Positions 48,064 through 60,455 are shown, numbered from the stretch's first letter. The stretch is DNA of 64,000 nucleotides from Arion vulgaris (GCA_020796225.1 CM036775.1:10090671-10154670), one strand, 5' to 3'. The notes: generated from the letters alone by a model not told the origin. Made by a program: numbers and translations.

Positions 48064-50917
48064 ATGCCTGAGAAGTGTTGTGTGCCTGAATGTAGGTCCA
48101 ACTACAAGGGTGAAATTTATACGACAGTGTTTCAATTTCTCTCGCAAACACGCAACATTGTGCTTCGAGAAAAATGGATTCGATGTATTCCACGTAAAGA
48201 CTGGGTTCCAACCAAGCACAGTGTTGTTTGTATAAAACATTTTCAGGATGAGGAAGTAATTACTGTCGAGACTTTTAGAGATTCTGCTGGCACAGAACAC
48301 ACTGTTCAACGTCGCCAAGTTTTAAAACAGGATGCATATCCTACTATTTTTCCAGGCTTGCCTTCATATTTATCAACAGAATCCCAGTCTTTAATGAAGC
48401 GAAAGGACCCAAATCAACGAGCTGTTGAAGTTAAAAAAAAGACATGATAACGCTGTTTTAGAATGGCTGGAGACAGATTTGGTAAGCGATTTTAAGGCCT
48501 TACAGAACAGCTACGAAAATAAATTACAGCAACTGCTTAAAGGACCGTGGCATCACACATGCTTGAACAATGAATATGTTCTGTTCTACACATTAAATGT
48601 AAAGCCCTACAGAGCACCTGCCATAGAGCTCAGTATCAAAATTGCTCAAGACATGTCTTTCATTGTTTATATTAAGGAGGATTCAGTTGATACAAAATCA
48701 TTCAATTGGCTTTTCAATAATGGAAAAATAGAGAGATGGTCCCAATTAGAAAATTTGCTTAGTCATTGTTTAGGCACAGATATAGAAAAAATGTAACTGT
48801 TGATGACTACATCACAAAAGCTCATGAGAATTTGCTAAAGGCGATGAATTTACTGTTTAATTTAAACTCAGAGAGTATTGTTAAAGAAGAAAATCTGCAG
48901 TTTCTGGATGAACAGCTGTTGTTGATGAGAACTAATGACAGAAGGAAGCATTATAGTAGCAGAACTCAATGTTTGGCATTTATGGCTTACATCAAGTCTC
49001 CTGCCTGCTATCGGTTTTTTGCGAAAATCAAAATTATTATGCCTTCCGCATCCATCTACACTTAAAAACTTGATTCCATCCATGTCAAGATCATCTGGCT
49101 TTGATATGAGCAAATACTTACAGGTAAAAAGTAACATTTTATCTACAAGAGAAAGAATAGTTGATGTTCAAATGGATGAGATATATGTTAAATCTGCTCT
49201 GAACTACACAGGAGGACAATTAATAGGGACGGCCTCTAATGCAAAAGAAAGTGCTACAACTGTACAAGCATTCATGATATCATCTATATTTGGCAACTAC
49301 ACTGAGGTAGTAGGACTAATCCCCATGAAAAAGATGACAGCAGATGATCTCATGGACCAATTTGCTTCAGACTATACAGTGTGTGCAGTCATCTGGATTC
49401 ACTGTACTAGCTGTCATTGCTGATAATAGTGCAGTTAACAGAAAGGTTTACAAGGAACTGTGTGCACCTAACAAATACAGCTTTGACAATCCTCAGCAAG
49501 ATGGGAAACCCATATTCCTAATTCATGACTCTGTTCATTTGTTGAAATGTATCTGGCACAACTGGCTAAATTTAAAGGATGCAGATCAGACATTTGCCTG
49601 CCCTTCATACCCTGTAAACTCTGATAATCCAGTTTTGAAAGCTACACTGTCTAGTCTGAAAACTGTTTATTTTAAGGATATACACAAAATTGTTAAACTG
49701 GCACCAAGTCTAACGTGAAAGCACTCTTCCCATCCAATCTTGATAGGCAGAAGGTACCACTGGCATTAGGTGTGTTTAATGATTATAATGTAGCAGCGCT
49801 GAGGCTAGCCGGTGAGAATGACAGTGCCAGTTTCATCAGTATAATCATTCAGTGGTGGAAAATTGTCAATGTGAAGAGTAAGTTTGGCGGCGTAAGAACT
49901 CGCAACCCTTTCTCACAGCCTGTCACTAATGAAGATCAGGCTAATTTGATACACCTAATGCAGTTTTCTAAGTGGCTGGAGGCATGGCAACATCTTGATG
50001 GTCAGAGCGGTAAACTTACTACTGAGACCTTCAATGCACTGACTGCACTATGAATGCAGTGATCCAGTTGTCTGAGTATGCCCTCAGCACTTTAGGCATT
50101 GAATATATTCTACTGGGAAAATTGCAGACAGATAACATTGAAGCAAGGTTTGGTGAGTACAGGCAACTGTCAGGAGCGAACTATCTTGTTTCAGTACAAC
50201 AGATACTGAAATCAGAGAAGAAGTTGAAAATTTATTCTGTACTAAGCTTGTGTTCATCGCGTGGGATGTTGCTATTTCTGACCTGTCAACAGTATTTAAC
50301 ATGGCTGATATTGACACGGAGGAAACAACATCGAGTGCACCAAATGTGTTCAGCCATTCATGGTTCCTGATTAATGTGGAAACAAGTGAAATTCTTGTTC
50401 CAGATGGAACTATGAATGTGCTGGTGTACATAAGCGGATTTATTGCCTTCAGTGTATCAAAAACTAAGTGCTCTACCAGCTGTAAGTTTCTGCAGCAGGA
50501 CAAGTATTTAACTGTAGACATTGAGCCAGACCTCTCCATTGTTTCATGGATAAATTATACTGCTACTCGACTCAGGTGGCTTAAAATACCCAACACATTC
50601 TTTAACAGTTTTAAGTCTTATGGCTTACCTTGTTGTTCAGTCACTAATCTCTTCAGTTTATGAACAACAGTTTTTAAATTCCCCAACCACAAGGAAATTG
50701 TGATGGACACTGTGACAGCTAATTTTATTCATTACTTCAAGGAAGACAAAACTATTTGTGTAGCTTGTGGTTGTTCAATAACAGATGTTTTGGTGAGGGC
50801 CATTCCAACACTGGCAAATATTTTCTTAAACAACTACAGGAAAACAAAAAATGACATAGAGAAATCTGAACAGGCTAGCACGTCAAATAAAAGAAAGCTT
50901 GGGAAATTTAAATAGCT
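48064..50917 (+). CDS. THAP-domain P-element-superfamily transposase, frame broken
   Basis: The ATG at 48064 opens MPEKCCVPECRSN, a THAP zinc finger (C-x3-C, later CIKHF) ending with AYPTIF, the AVPTIF-box equivalent. Downstream are the RNase H-like transposase parts: VDVQMDEIYVKSALNY (first Asp, about 49162), VIADNSAVNRKVY (second Asp, about 49415) and NIEARFGEYRQLSGANYLVS (Glu, about 50137), plus FLIHDSVHLLKCIWHNWLN. These are the domains of P-element and THAP9 transposases, which bind DNA through THAP and cut it with the DDE site. The frame shifts near 48437, 48790, 49020, 49390, 49710, 50050, 50240 and 50663, mostly by one base and often in homopolymers, yet few true stops occur inside the correct frames. 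It ends KLGKFK-stop at 50915. Terminal inverted repeats were not established. Confidence 0.85.
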
Positions 50918-51504
50918 AAAAATGAATCCAGAAGAATAAAAATGTTTTACACTGTACATAATAATACCCAATGTGTATATAACAATTATTTGTGATGCAA
51001 CAACTTAGACATCTATATTATGCCTTTGAGAGGTACACTGAGTTAGTATGTAAACAGTGCTGTATATATAGAAATAGACAAGTGTCTGGTTCATTTACCA
51101 CAGACAGAGAACTACACTCAGATCATATAAATTAAGATTCTTCTGGTGAAATGTGTTGAGGGTTCATTCGTTTACAAAAGGTAGGTGTGTTTAATTTTTG
51201 TTTCAAATGCCTTAGTTTTAAAATGTCATTAATAAGTTGCAATCGTTTTATATACCTTCTTTATATAATCGATTGCATGTAATAATAAGAATAACAATAA
51301 TTCCTCTTGTACCGTTATAGGTTACATAGGGGGCTGCAATTTATCGATTGTATGTACAAGGAGTAAAATATAAACAATGTAAAATACACTAATTTTTAGC
51401 CTCCCTGTCTTAGTTTAGTTCAATATTCATAATCGTGATAGTCGGCCGGTAGTTGTGACGTCATGAGTCAATATTTTGGCCAGTCAAATGGCCTTTAGTT
51501 TAAG
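50918..51504. other. AT-rich 3' flank of the transposase; small LINE tail
   Basis: 51280-51340 is a short reversed (ATT)n LINE tail fragment (AACAATAATTCCTCTTGTAC). CAATATTTTGGCC near 51470 weakly mirrors GGACCAATATTAGTCACG at 47909, possibly remains of inverted repeats. No gene. Confidence 0.4.
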
Positions 51505-51930
51505 TAGGTCATGATCTAGCTCATTCACGTTTGGTCTACCTAAGCTAAGGTAAGCGCGGCTTTCGTAAATAACGAAGGTCGTTACCTAAGTCACCTAAGA
51601 CTGGTCTATCTAAACTATTCAAATTTGATCTAAATATAATAGACTATTCACTGGACACTAATTTATAATGTAGAATTCATAGTATTATTTATATCTATAG
51701 CATAGTAACAGTAACGCCATATAGCCTATAACTGTGGAACGTCAGTACAGTAACTTCACTGACTTCAGTCAGTTACGAACTGTAACTGGTCCTAACTGGG
51801 TGATAGATCGTCTGCAACAACGGAGATATCTTTTAAAATATATATATTGCACACCTGGCACCACGTTACTGACTGTGCTGCCACAATTTCTACACTCACC
51901 TGTTCAATTATAACTCTAGAATGGCTGTAC
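51505..51930. repeat. Degenerate GTCTATCTAA-type repeat, right block, then unassigned DNA
   Basis: GATCTAGCTCATTCACGTTT, GACTGGTCTATCTAAACTAT and CAAATTTGATCT resemble 46850-47024. 51660-51930 shows no gene. Confidence 0.4.
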
Positions 51931-51969
51931 ACTGATGAAATATCAGACTGTTAATTATAGACATGCACT

Positions 51970-52880
51970 AAAGTCTACTAAATCGTGTTTAGTCCGTGTC
52001 TTGTACATGACGATGCTGAAATCAGCTGTAGTATTGCAAGGTTACCGAGTGTTTTACAGTGCTTTCCCTTTCGTTATAGTGTTTATTGGTTATTTAAAGG
52101 CTGCTATGTGGGAGTGGAAGGGGATAAGCGTAGCCACAAAGCTGAAAGTTTATCAGGCCATAGTGCTAACCACACTGCTGTAGGCCAGCGAGACATATAC
52201 AGTGTATTCTTCTTCTTCTTCTGCGTTCTCACTAGATTGGGATTTCGGATTCTCTAATAAAGGCAGACGGGCTCAGATTATCAGCCACGCTATACAGTTT
52301 GTCTTGGACACTAGTGTAAGTGGGCCACCTCTTTCTTCTCAAGTCTGCATACTGGGGGCAGTTCTGTAGGATATAATTCCTATGATTTCAGCTTCCCAGT
52401 TTGTGCCGACCTCTTCCCGCAGTAAGTTTTGGCCACCCTCGTGATGGTAGGTCTGACATTCTTACTGCATGGCTAAATCTCCGAGACAGATTGGCGACCG
52501 TAGAATTCGTTATCCTATTCCTCATTGTGAGAGGTCGTTGCACCATGTTATGCACCTTACGGCCTAGTTCATCCATTTTTTTCGGGTTAGCATTCCCTAA
52601 GACAGTGTATAGCAGATACGCAAGAAAACTAAACTACGTCGATTCAAGCTGTCTACGCAGACTACTCAAAATCAAATGACAGGACAAAATTCCAGATACC
52701 GAAGTTCCTTCAAGAATCAACAACCTTTTCCAGAAGACGCAAGTGAGATTGGCCGGTCACGTTGCTCAGATGCCTGATAAACGCATACCAGAACAGTGGA
52801 TGTGTAGCGAGCTTGAAGAGGGGCAGAATAGGGCGATCGGTTGATGGACAATAAAAACGATTTAAAGACACCATTAAAGT
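51970..52880 (+). mobile_element. LINE C-terminal fragment split by a LINE-tail element
   Basis: The plus strand reads GISVATKLKVYQAIVLTTLL at about 52121, then after the insertion RYARKLNYVDSSCLRRLLKI (52614) and RLAGHVAQMPDKRIPEQW. The insertion is 52203-52603, and ACAGTGTA is repeated at its two sides. Confidence 0.75.
52203..52603 (-). mobile_element. LINE 3' tail element, discrete insertion
   Basis: Same 400-bp unit as 22690-23090, with 8-bp duplication ACAGTGTA (52195-52202 on the left, about 52604-52611 on the right). It shows that the tail transposes as a unit of fixed length. Confidence 0.75.
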
Positions 52881-53530
52881 ACCAAAGAAGAAAGCACTAC
52901 CAATATCTCCATCGACAATCGCCCACTAAATCAAGTAAAATACTTCACATACCTGGGGAGCATTTTTTCAGCAAACGAAAGAATAACTAATGAAATTCAA
53001 CACAGATGCAACAAAACAAATCAAATGTTAGGGCAAATGGCGCCAATTTTAAGATGCAAACACGTCACCATGAACACAAAAAGAGCAATGTTGAACACAA
53101 TCTTTCTCCCCACATTATGTTACCAGTGCCAAACCTGGACATTGACAACAAATGATAGAAGAAAACTAGTCACGACAGAGATGAAGTGTTTACGCAGAAT
53201 GCTGGGTGTAACAAGAAGAGACCGGTTGAGAAATGAAGACATCAGGAAAAAGTGGGTACAACATCAGTACTAGACTTCATCAAGAAACAACAAATTAAAT
53301 GGTTCGGCCACGTAAGCAGATTACCATCAGACAGTGCACCCCAAAGAGCAATGCTGCTCCGATACAATGGGTACAAAGCAAAAGGCCGGCCACGCAAAGA
53401 TGGACCTCAGAGATAACAGGCGACGAAAGAGACTATTTACAAAGCGCATACTAGGACTCGTTTTAGAAATCTCTTCCTGATCTGACGCTGTGAGGCAAAC
53501 AGGATTCGAGAAAGAAAGAATTATAGTGCC
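52881..53530 (+). mobile_element. LINE C-terminal fragment
   Basis: Blocks [40 protein letters not shown] and EMKCLRRMLGVTRRDRLRNE, then a frameshift and the terminal region to RIIVPL near 53535. Confidence 0.8.
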
Positions 53531-53599
53531 TCTTAACGAATTCGATATAGACACAATGATCTAGGAGTCCCATGCACAAGATCGTCAAATGTGGCGCTG

Positions 53600-53775
53600 T
53601 AAAAACACAAGAAAAACTCGCATAGTTGATAATGACGTGACGTTGAGGCGCAGAGAAACCGAGCTGAACGAAAAGACTGAACACGCAACAGGTCCAACCT
53701 TGATCATGTATGCTCCACATGGGGTTGGGGATTGTGTTCCAGAATTGGACATTGCTTTCGAAATCGCCGGCTAGG
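53600..53775 (+). repeat. Dispersed repeat shared with 22435-22665
   Basis: EKTEHATGPTLIMYAPHGVG in frame; identity unknown. 53776-53870 shows a short tRNA-like GTTCGAATCC at about 53808. Confidence 0.45.
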
Positions 53776-53872
53776 CAATGTGCGCTGTAAGAAATAAGGA
53801 TGTGTGGTTCGAATCCTATGTTTGGTCATTTGTTTTTTCAGAAGCTCTTAATACTTGTACACTGTCTATTTC

Positions 53873-54560
53873 TCTCTTTGCCTTTTTACCCCGGGTTGGG
53901 GCATAGGCCCTCAACCAACTCATGCCAAGTCTTCCTATCTCTAGCTATCTCCTGCAGCTCCCTCCAGCTCTTCTTTATATTGTTGATCTCTGCCTCCAAA
54001 TCTCGTCTCCATGTATTTCTCGGCCTCCTTTTCTTTCGCTGTCCCTGCGGGTTCCAGGCAAGGACCCTTCTTGTTATATTCCCTCCGGTTTTCGCAAAGT
54101 GTGTCCTATCCAGCGCCAGCGTTTTTTTAACCTGTTCGTTCACTGGAATCTGTCTTGTTCTCTCCATAAGTTCCTCATTTGTGACCCTATCATACCATCT
54201 TATTCCTCTATTCTGCGCAGACACCAGTTGATGAATGTTTGCAATTTATGCGCTATTGTTTTAGTTGTTCTCCATGTTTCTGACCCATACAGTAGAACTG
54301 CTTTTACATTAGAGTTAAATATCCGAATTTTTGTTCTAGATTTGATTTCTTTGGACTTCCAAATGTTTCGCAGTGCAATGAAAGCTCCTCTTGCCTTCTG
54401 TATTCTTATTTTAACATCTCTATCTGTTCCACCCTCTTTGTCTACGTTGCTGCCAAATATGTGTATGATTCTTCCTCTTGAACACTGTCTATTTACTGAT
54501 CATATTCATTGGCTTCTGTTGCTTCCCACGGGGTTCTTACAAAAACTCATCCTTGTTTTC
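53873..54560 (-). mobile_element. LINE C-terminal fragment
   Basis: The minus strand reads GIRWYDRVTNEELMERTRQI, VKKTLALDRTHFAKTGGNIT and [15 protein letters not shown], nearly identical to 63680-63980. 54561-54889 shows nothing recognisable. Confidence 0.8.
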
Positions 54561-54889
54561 ATGAACAACGGGTTCAATGCCAAGTGTCACTCACACAAAC
54601 GATGGATCTCAGAAACAGCAGATGCGGTATGAAGCATTATATATGAGGCGCACTCGGTGACACTTGCCAGAACTGTGCGCATACCCTTAACGCTGAAAGA
54701 CATAACAGAAACAGGCATTTAGATAGTTCACAGTTGATGCATCTTTGTAGGTGCGTAACTTGTACACCACCTGCGAGCTTTTCGTTAATCTCAGGTAGGA
54801 TTAGACGCTTGACTTACCATACCGTGATGTTACGTGCCGCTGTGAATTTTGTTTGGATATTTGTTTCTGTTTAGCAGTGGAACAGAATC

Positions 54890-55205
54890 TTGGACAGAGA
54901 AGAGAACAAATAGATCTATCCAGAAAGAACTCAAAATCGAAGAAAACTGGCTGTTGCTACAAATAAGAAAGAAAATTGAGATATTTTGGACATATAAAAA
55001 GACATGAAGGGCTGGAGAAACCATCATGGAAGGAGGCATACCGGCAAAGAGAAGAAGAGGAAGACCACGGAGAAGATAGATTCAGGATGTAACTGATGGT
55101 TTGAACATGACGCTGCAGAGGCAGGACATCTGACCTATGAGAGAAATTCCGGAGGACTGTTGGGGTGGCAAAGTCCTGCTCAGGGCAAGCTATTTGATGA
55201 TGATG
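54890..55205 (+). mobile_element. LINE C-terminal fragment
   Basis: Family of 25376-25640. Includes the AGATATTTTGGACATATAAA and GAGAAGAAGAGGAAGACCAC segments and the 3' end GCTATTTGATGATGATGA. Confidence 0.65.
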
Positions 55206-55212
55206 ATTAGAA

Positions 55213-55770
55213 GTGGAAGAGCCACAGAGACGTAGCTGTTAGTTAACTTGCTTCTTATGCTAGGGGTCAGGGTTCAATTCCAAAGTGGGCATGGAATATT
55301 TTTCGACCATGGCGGCTCTCAGGTCGACCCAGCCTTAATTAGTTATTTGTTAGTTTGTTCCTTTCGTGCCAAAGGCGGCACATAGGGCAGAGGTTTTATA
55401 TCTCCATGTGATACGGTTCTTTGCTAGCAGTTGGAGATCTTGTATGGTTTTACATCCCAATAGTTTACTTTCTTGTTGGATTGTTCTTCGAAGAGTGGTC
55501 TTAGGTCTTCCACGTTTTCTTTTCCCAACTGGTGACCACATAAGGACTTGTCGATTTAGTCTCTTTTCGTCTGATCTAAGAACATGACCTAAATATTTCC
55601 ACCTTCGTTTCCTTATAATATTTGATAGGGTTGTTGGTACCAGGAAAAACACTGGGAATTAAAGACGACTGATATGATGTTGATCACATCACCCATCGTG
55701 TGCCGACAGTCTATGAAAAATACGGGCCTAACACTGTATTACCCAATATATATGAGGTATGAAACAGGAC
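55213..55770 (+). mobile_element. SA SINE copy 5 split by a LINE fragment
   Basis: The SA head (GACGTAGCTGTTAGTTAACT, GGGTTCAATTCC) stops near 55335, and the body resumes at 55636 (TTGGTACCAGGAAAAACACT). Confidence 0.75.
55340..55635 (-). mobile_element. LINE C-terminal fragment inserted in SA
   Basis: A minus-strand frame of 100 codons: [40 protein letters not shown] and [13 protein letters not shown]. Confidence 0.8.
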
Positions 55771-55932
55771 TCTTTCTTCTTCTTCTAGCAGTGGAATCAA
55801 ACTCAGATACTTTAGTACAAAGCGATAGCGTCTAACCTCCAGGCAAAATATCCTCCGACCACCGCCACGGTCTGTCAAAATATCCGTTTACTTTTCTCCT
55901 CTCCTCTTTATGTTCTCTATTAGGCCATCACG

Positions 55933-55976
<44 letters not shown>
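55933..55976. repeat. (CT)n microsatellite
   Basis: About 20 CT dinucleotides. Confidence 0.97.
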
Positions 55977-55977
<1 letters not shown>

Positions 55978-55999
55978 CGTATCATCATTATCATCATCA

Positions 56000-56212
56000 G
56001 GTGCCGTGCCGGCTGGCGTAGGCGATCAATGATCTTCACAAATCTCTGTCTTTGGTGTTTGCTATCATCTCAGATGTTGACCTTCTTCCGTGCCATGAAT
56101 TCAGACAAACCAAACATTTTCCTCTGTCTTCCTCTGTCTCGTCCACCCTCGATTTTACCGGTTGTCACAATTTGCTCTAAACCTACCTTCCTCATCACAT
56201 GTCTGAAAAAAA
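56000..56212 (-). mobile_element. LINE 3'-terminal fragment
   Basis: The minus strand reads FRHVMRKVGLEQIVTTGKIE and GGRDRGRQRKMF. The terminal part recurs at 61705-61810 (ACGTAGGTCATCATGGATCT; CACAAATCTCTGTCCCTGGT). Confidence 0.6.
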
Positions 56213-56264
56213 ATATGTGTGTATGTTTAGTGTTTGTGAAAGAACAACATGACACACACAGAAA

Positions 56265-57815
56265 CAAGAACAATAGAAGATAAGGAAGAAAAAGACAAAT
56301 AAGAGGCAAGAGAAGATACGGAAGAAAAAGACAAATAAGGACAATAGAAGATACGGAAGAAAAAGACAAATAAGAACAATAGAAGATACAGAAGAAAAAG
56401 ACAAATAAGGACAATAGAAGATACAGAAGAAAAAGACAAATAAGGACAATAGAAGATAAGGAAGAAAAAGATAAATAAGGACAATAGAAGATAAGGAAGA
56501 AAAAGACAAATAAAGGCAAGAGAAGATACGGAAGAAAAAGACAAATAAGGACAATAGAAGATACAGAAGAAAAAGACAAATAAGGACAATAGAAGATACA
56601 GAAGAAAAAGACAAATAAGAACAATAGAAGATAAGGAAGAAAAAGATAAATAAGGACAATAGAAGATACAGAAGAAAAAGACAAATAAGAACAATAGAAG
56701 ATAAGGAAGAAAAAGATAAATAAGAACAATAGAAGATACAGAAGAAAAAGACAAATAAGAACAATAGAAGATAAGGAAGAAAAAGATAAATAAGGACAAT
56801 AGAAGATACAGAAGAAAAAGACAAATAAGAACAATAGAAGATAAGGAAGAAAAAGATAAATAAGGACAATAGAAGATACAGAAGAAAGAGATAAATAAGA
56901 ACAATAGAAGATACAGAAGAAAAAGACAAATAAGAACAATAGAAGATAAGGAAGAAAAAGATAAATAAGGACAATAGAAGATACAGAAGAAAAAGACAAA
57001 TAAGAACAATAGAAGATAAGGAAGAAAAAGATAAATAAGGACAATAGAAGATACGGAAGAAAAAGACAAATAAGAACAATAGAAGATACATAAGAAAAAG
57101 ACAAATAAGGACAATAGAAGATACAGAAGAAAAAGACAAATAAGAACAATAGAAGATACAGAAGAAAAAGACAAATAAGAATAATAGAAGATAAGGAAGA
57201 AAAAGACAAATAAGAACAATAGAAGATACAGAAGAAAAAGACAAATAAGAACAATAGAAGATACAGAAGAAAAAGACAAATAAGAACAATAGAAGATACA
57301 TAAGAAAAAGACAAATAAGGACAATAGAAGATACAGAAGAAAAAGACAAATAAGAACAATAGAAGATACAGAAGAAAAAGACAAATAAGAATAATAGAAG
57401 ATAAGGAAGAAAAAGACAAATAAGAACAATAGAAGATACAGAAGAAAAAGACAAATAAGAACAATAGAAGATACAGAAGAAAAAGACAAATAAGGACAAT
57501 AGAAGATACATAAGAAAAAGACAAATAAGAACAATAGAAGATACGGAAGAAAAAGACAAATAAGGACAATAGAAGATACAGAAGAAAAAGACAAATAAGA
57601 ACAATAGAAGATACAGAAGAAAAAGACAAATAAGAACAATAGAAGATACGGAAGAAAAAGACAAATAAGGACAATAGAAGATACAGAAGAAAAAGACAAA
57701 TAAGAACAATAGAAGATACAGAAGAAAAGACAATAAGGACAATAGAAGATACGGAAGAAAGAGATAAATAAGAACAATAGAAGATACAGAAGAAAAAGAT
57801 AAACAAGAGGCGAGA
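56265..57815. repeat. 35-bp minisatellite, about 44 units
   Basis: Unit ACAATAGAAGATACAGAAGA plus AAAAGACAAATAAGG, with AAGG/ACAG/ACGG variants. All three minus frames are open for 500 codons or more (hydrophobic Phe/Leu/Ser/Tyr peptide) because the purine-rich unit lacks minus-strand stops. These frames are artefacts. Confidence 0.97.
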
Positions 57816-57934
57816 AGAAAAGTGAAAGTAATTATTTCTGTTAATGATACAGTATAAAATTCTTAGATTGAACGAATAATGAAAATATAACCCAAACAAA
57901 GTCGAAGAGGAATAAAAAATATTAGATAAGAATG

Positions 57935-58190
57935 CGCCCGTGTGGTGCCGGGGCCCGCAAGGTAAGCAAAGAATAGTACCACTGCGACCTACTCGGCCTG
58001 TCGTAAGAGGCAACTGAAGCAGGGGCCTAGGGAAGCTACCCTAGTAAAAAAAAGCGTCGCAGAAATCGGATATGCGGGGCTACTTGTAGCCTTATAACTG
58101 GCACAACGTACAATCGCGATTAGGCTCAGATCACATACTGATCCCACAGAGGGGTTAACAAGTGGTCGATATGGAGCGTTGGAAGAAGAA
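57935..58190 (+). mobile_element. S2 SINE copy
   Basis: Full length from GCCCGTGTGGTGCCGGGGCC to GATATGGAGCGTTGGAAGAA. Confidence 0.75.
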
Positions 58191-58449
58191 GTTACCACAA
58201 GCTGAGAGACATACCGAGGAAGAGATAGGAGTAATCATGGACTCATTGTTTTTTTCAATGTGCAGCGATGATGATTTGATAACTAAACTAAACTAGAACT
58301 GGTGTCGTTATACGCTGTGGGACGTACTGATGAGGAGGTCAGAATACTTATGGACTAATTGGTTCGATGTGCAGTGATGATGATCTGACGACTAAACTAA
58401 AACTAAAGTCAGTGAGTTTTGTATTGTCTATTGTCTATTCCCAGGTGGA
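58191..58449. repeat. Short duplicated segment
   Basis: ATGTGCAGCGATGATGATTT (58259) and ATGTGCAGTGATGATGATCT (58368) with matching flanks form a two-copy repeat about 110 bp apart. No gene. Confidence 0.5.
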
Positions 58450-58990
58450 AGATGTAGTTGGTTGTCCATTCTTGCCGTTAAGCGTAGGGATGGGAGCTTT
58501 AATTTGCGTTCTAGGGCTAGATGAGTCGCCCTTGTTGTGTTGTATCCGTGTTTATGTAGTGTGGTCTTGATATTGTCTATCCATCTTTTCTTGGTCTTCC
58601 TTAGCTCTAGTACCCGATCTCTTTTTATTGTATGCTGTTATTGGTGGTTGGTTGTATTTCATTCTCATTAAATGTCCAAACCACTGCATTTGTTGTATTT
58701 CGATGTATTCGATGCATAAAGTTATGCCCACTCTGCTTCTGATGTCCTCATTTCGTAGTCTGTCTTTCCTGGTGACTCCACTGCCTTCCTCAAGCATTTC
58801 ATTTCACACTTGGTGAGCTTTCTGTGATGTGTTGCTGTAAGAGATCAAGTTAGGCACTGGTAACAAAGTGTTGGTAGGAAAATACTTTTTATCATCTGTC
58901 TTTTCACTTCTATCTTGATCTTTGGGTGTTGTAGTAATGGTGCCAGCTGGTAGGTCACTACATTTGCGTTTTGATACCTTGTCTCTATTT
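58450..58990 (-). mobile_element. LINE C-terminal fragment
   Basis: The minus strand reads VTRKDRLRNEDIRSRVGITL, QQMQWFGHLMRMKYNQPPIT and upstream CEMKCLRK. It belongs to the group of 52881. Confidence 0.75.
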
Positions 58991-59164
58991 CTCTATCTCT
59001 ATGAGTTTTGTATATGTACAATAAAGTTAAGTCTAGTCAGTTTGACAAAATGAAAACGATCTGACAAACTATACTAAATTATTCATTATATTTTATTCTT
59101 GCATATCTTAATTTCCAATTGACATGTATGCAACCTTTCATATTCATTGTTAGTTTGTTTCTTA

Positions 59165-60455
59165 TGTGGTGGATTAAGCCTTTATGTGGCCATGGTACGC
59201 CTCTATGTGGTCGAGACACACTTCTATGTGGCCGAGGAACGCCACTATGTGGCCGAGACACACTTCTATGTGGCCGAGGTACACCTCTATGTGGCCGAGG
59301 AACGCCTCTATGTGGCCGAAGAACGCCTCTATGTGGCCGAGGTCCGCCTCTATGTGGCCGAGACACACCTCTATGTCGTCGAGACAACCTCTATGTGGCC
59401 GAGGTCCGCCTCTATGTGGCCGAGACACACCTCTATGTCGTCGAGACAACCTCTATGTGGCCGAGGAACGCCTCTATGTGGCCGAGGTCCGCCTCTATGT
59501 GGCCGAGACACACCTCTATGTCGTCGAGACAACCTCTATGTGGCCGAGGAACGCCTCTATGTGGCCGAGACACACCTCTATGTCGTCGAGACAACCTCTA
59601 TGTGGCGGAGGAACGCCTCTATGTGGCCGAGACACACTTCTATGTGGCCGAGGAATGTCTCTATGTGGCCGAGGAATGTCTCTATGTGGCCGAGGAATGT
59701 CTCTATGTGGCCGAGACACACTTCTACGTGGCCGAGGTACGCCTATATGTGGCCGAGACACACTTCTATGTCGTCTAGACACACCTCTATGTCGTCGAGA
59801 CAACCTCTATGTGACCGAGGAACGCCTCTATGTGACCGAGGAACGCCTCTATGTGGCCGAGGTACGCCTCTATGTGGCCGAGGAACACCTCTATGTGGCC
59901 GAGGAACGCCTCTATGTGGCCGAGGAACGCCACTATGTGGCCGAGGTACGCCTCTATGTGGCCGAGGTACGCCTCTATGTGGCCGAAACACACTTCTATG
60001 TGGCCGAGGTACGCCACTATGTGGCCGAGGCCCGCCTCTATGTGGCCGAGGTACGCCTCTATGTGGCCGAAACACACTTCTATGTGGCCGAGGAACGCCA
60101 CTATGTGGCCGAGGTACGCCTCTATGTGGCCGAGGTACGCCTCTATGTGGCCGAAACACACTTCTATGTGGCCGAAACACACTTCTATGTGGCCGAGGAA
60201 CGCACTATGTGGCGAGGACGCCTCTATGTGGCCGAGACACACTTCTATGTGGCCGAGGTACGTCTCTATGTGGCCGAGGTACGCCTCTATGTGGCCGAGA
60301 CACACTTCTATGTGGCCGAGGTACGTCTCTATGTGGCCGAGATACGCCTCTATGTGGCCGAGACACATTTCTATGTGGCCGAGGTACGCCTCTATGTGGC
60401 CGAAACACACTTCTATGTGGCCGAGGTACGCCACTATGTGGCCGAGACACGCGCT
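59165..60455. repeat. 21-bp minisatellite, about 60 units, heptad-coding on both strands
   Basis: Unit CTATGTGGCCGAGGTACGCC plus T. Because 21 is a multiple of 3, all three plus frames stay open for 200-450 codons as 7-residue repeats (YVAEVRL, GRGTPLC, MWPRYAS), and minus frames likewise. No flanking gene structure supports expression. Confidence 0.95.

Noticed and set aside
47885..51565. CGGCTTTC on both sides of the P-type transposase as its 8-bp target duplication
   Set aside because: The adjacent bases do not form inverted repeats, so the match is probably chance or part of the flanking degenerate repeat.
56070..58013. A 647-codon minus-strand frame and two frames of about 515 codons
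   Set aside because: They are translations of the 35-bp minisatellite in three frames and have the same hydrophobic repeat composition; no gene structure surrounds them.
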